Source: an uncultured Bacteroidota bacterium (GTDB lineage: Bacteria; Bacteroidota; Bacteroidia; Chitinophagales; Chitinophagaceae). Taken from it: a DNA stretch of 8,347 bases. Every line of letters starts with the position of its first letter. The stretch's first letter is position 1. A program made the translations under genes and the position numbers. The notes below the pieces were generated by a model. That model saw nothing but the letters and a program-made list of their open reading frames with translations. It was not told where the DNA came from and did no database searches. Shown piece after piece: positions 7,082 through 8,347 of this stretch. The stretch spans positions 1-8,347 of the forward strand of contig CAMPKR010000094.1 in NCBI GenBank assembly GCA_946887345.1, written 5' to 3'.

Positions 7082-8347
7082 ATGGAAGTTTACAAATTTG
7101 GTGGGGCATCTATTGCTACACCCGACAGGATGGAAGGCTTGCTGCCCGTAATAGAAGGCGGACCGAAGCCATTGATATTGGTTGTTTCTGCACTGGGTAA
7201 AACTACCAATGCGCTGGAAGCTATTGTGAACGCTGCCTGTAAAGCTGACAAGAAAAGTGCACAGGGGCTGGCTAAGGAACTGGAACAGAAGCACCTGGAC
7301 TATGCCAAAGCACTGCTGGCGGACGAGAACTACAAAAAAGTAGCCGCTGAGTTGAATATATACTTCACCGAACTGCAATGGGCGATAGATGATGCCGACG
7401 GTAACCGCTACGATTACTCCTACGACCAGGTAGTATGTATAGGTGAATTATTTTCAACTAAAATATTCTCAGCCTACCTGAATCAAAAAGGTATAGAAAA
7501 CGAATGGGTAGACGCCCGCGACATCATCCGCACTGACGATACTTTTCGCGATGCTGTGGTAGATTGGCCTTATTCCCAAAACCAGGCCGAACAGGTAGCC
7601 GGTGCAGTGCTGAAGCAAGGTAAGTCAGTGATAACACAGGGCTTTATAGGCTCAACAGCCGACAACGCTTCGGTAACATTAGGCCGTGAAGGGTCTGATT
7701 ATACCGCTGCTATGATGGCGGCCATGCTGGGCGCAAAAGGTGTGACCATATGGAAGGACGTGGAGGGTCTGCAGAATGCCGACCCTAAGGAATTTGCCAA
7801 CACAGTTAAGATAGAAGCGATCACCTACCACGAGGTGATAGAAATGGCCTACTATGGTGCGCAGGTAATTCACCCTAAGACTATTAAACCCCTGCAGAAT
7901 AATGAAATACCATTGTATGTAAAGTGCTTCCTTGACAGGAACCTGAAAGGGACGGTTATAAAAAATGAGGTGGCAGGCTTCGACTATCCGCCACTTATTA
8001 TCAACAAGAAGAACCAGGTGCTGATACAGGCAACGACGAAAGATTTCTCTTTTATTACAGAATACAACCTCTCTCACATATACCAGGTATTCAGCGAGCT
8101 GAACATTAAGATCAATATGATGCAGAACGCTGCTATCAGCTTCATAGCCTGCGTTGATAATAGGGAGGACAAAGTGAAGAAACTGGTAGAAGCGTTGGAA
8201 GGGGAATATAAGCTGCTCCGAAACGAGAATGTGAGCCTGCTTACCATCAGGCATTACACAGAAGAAATACTTTTCGACCTGACCAGGAACAAGATCAAAC
8301 TGCTGGAGCAGAAAACAAGGCACACAGTGCAGGTGGTGACGATGTAA
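7082..8347 (+). CDS. lysC: aspartate kinase, monofunctional
   Basis: A complete 421-aa aspartokinase, which phosphorylates L-aspartate with ATP in the first step of lysine/diaminopimelate, threonine and methionine synthesis. The amino-acid-kinase domain covers about residues 1-285: the KFGGAS motif (5-10), VVSALGKTTNAL (34-45), the catalytic-region Glu in GELFS (E122), TQGFIGSTADNASVTLGREGSD (185-206) and the nucleotide-binding KDVEGLQNADPK (225-236). The C-terminal part (about 312-421) is ACT-like, with FSFITEYNLSHIYQVFSELNIKINMMQNAAISF in the regulatory fold, so allosteric feedback by a pathway amino acid is likely, though which one cannot be read. There is no fused homoserine dehydrogenase. 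The frame extends back to a TTG at 7001, but those 27 residues are encoded by intergenic repeats, and the ATG at 7082 gives the canonical MEVYKFGG start. The symbol is by function; several aspartokinase paralogues may exist. Confidence 0.93.
   Translation: MEVYKFGGASIATPDRMEGLLPVIEGGPKPLILVVSALGKTTNALEAIVNAACKADKKSAQGLAKELEQKHLDYAKALLADENYKKVAAELNIYFTELQWAIDDADGNRYDYSYDQVVCIGELFSTKIFSAYLNQKGIENEWVDARDIIRTDDTFRDAVVDWPYSQNQAEQVAGAVLKQGKSVITQGFIGSTADNASVTLGREGSDYTAAMMAAMLGAKGVTIWKDVEGLQNADPKEFANTVKIEAITYHEVIEMAYYGAQVIHPKTIKPLQNNEIPLYVKCFLDRNLKGTVIKNEVAGFDYPPLIINKKNQVLIQATTKDFSFITEYNLSHIYQVFSELNIKINMMQNAAISFIACVDNREDKVKKLVEALEGEYKLLRNENVSLLTIRHYTEEILFDLTRNKIKLLEQKTRHTVQVVTM

Noticed and set aside
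7077..7095. Second start-codon hairpin at aspartate kinase (TTGTAA with TTACAA)
   Set aside because: Only six pairs with one G-C and a 7-nt loop; too weak to treat as regulatory, unlike the stem at 5302-5330.
1..8347. Mobile element, CRISPR array, tRNA, rRNA or defence system
   Set aside because: No transposase, integrase, terminal inverted repeats, spacer-repeat pattern or tRNA-like fold was seen; all five genes fit a core chromosomal region.

Overview
The window looks like ordinary chromosomal DNA from a Bacteroidetes bacterium, most likely in or near the Chitinophagaceae. The case rests on four things. The intergenic regions carry exact matches to the Bacteroidetes -7 promoter box (TAnnTTTG). 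Start codons follow AT-rich leaders with no clear Shine-Dalgarno sequence. The outer-membrane protein type at 784-4176 is, as far as I can recall, typical of this phylum, and so is the MCE/OstA-like pair. The lineage below phylum level is inference.

Layout. Positions 1-43 hold nothing I can assign. At 44-682 (minus) lies a complete YcbL/glyoxalase-II-like metallo-beta-lactamase-fold hydrolase. A 101-nt divergent intergenic region carries its probable promoter. At 784-4176 (plus) lies a 1130-aa envelope protein made of a signal peptide, a peptidase-MA-like domain without its zinc motif, a TolB-like (PD40) propeller, a low-complexity linker and an Omp85-like beta-barrel. It ends in a clear intrinsic terminator at about 4197-4222. 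A new transcription unit follows: an MCE/MlaD-type protein (4323-5267), then an OstA/LptA-like protein (5311-6933) whose start codon lies inside a strong RNA hairpin. After a 148-nt spacer with two different short tandem-repeat arrays comes a complete monofunctional aspartate kinase (7082-8347), whose stop codon is the last three bases of the window.

Function. Three of the five genes concern the cell envelope: an outer-membrane barrel with a periplasmic propeller, an inner-membrane-anchored lipid-binding MCE protein, and a periplasmic LPS-transport-like jellyroll protein. The MCE and OstA-like genes are 43 nt apart with no terminator between them and probably form an operon. The metallo-hydrolase and aspartate kinase are housekeeping metabolic genes with their own control regions. 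I see no mobile element, CRISPR array, tRNA, rRNA or defence system. The least explained parts are non-coding: the start-codon hairpin at 5302-5330, the 7-nt repeat array at 7019-7080, and the 10-nt repeat at 6970-7008 with a partial copy at 728-744.
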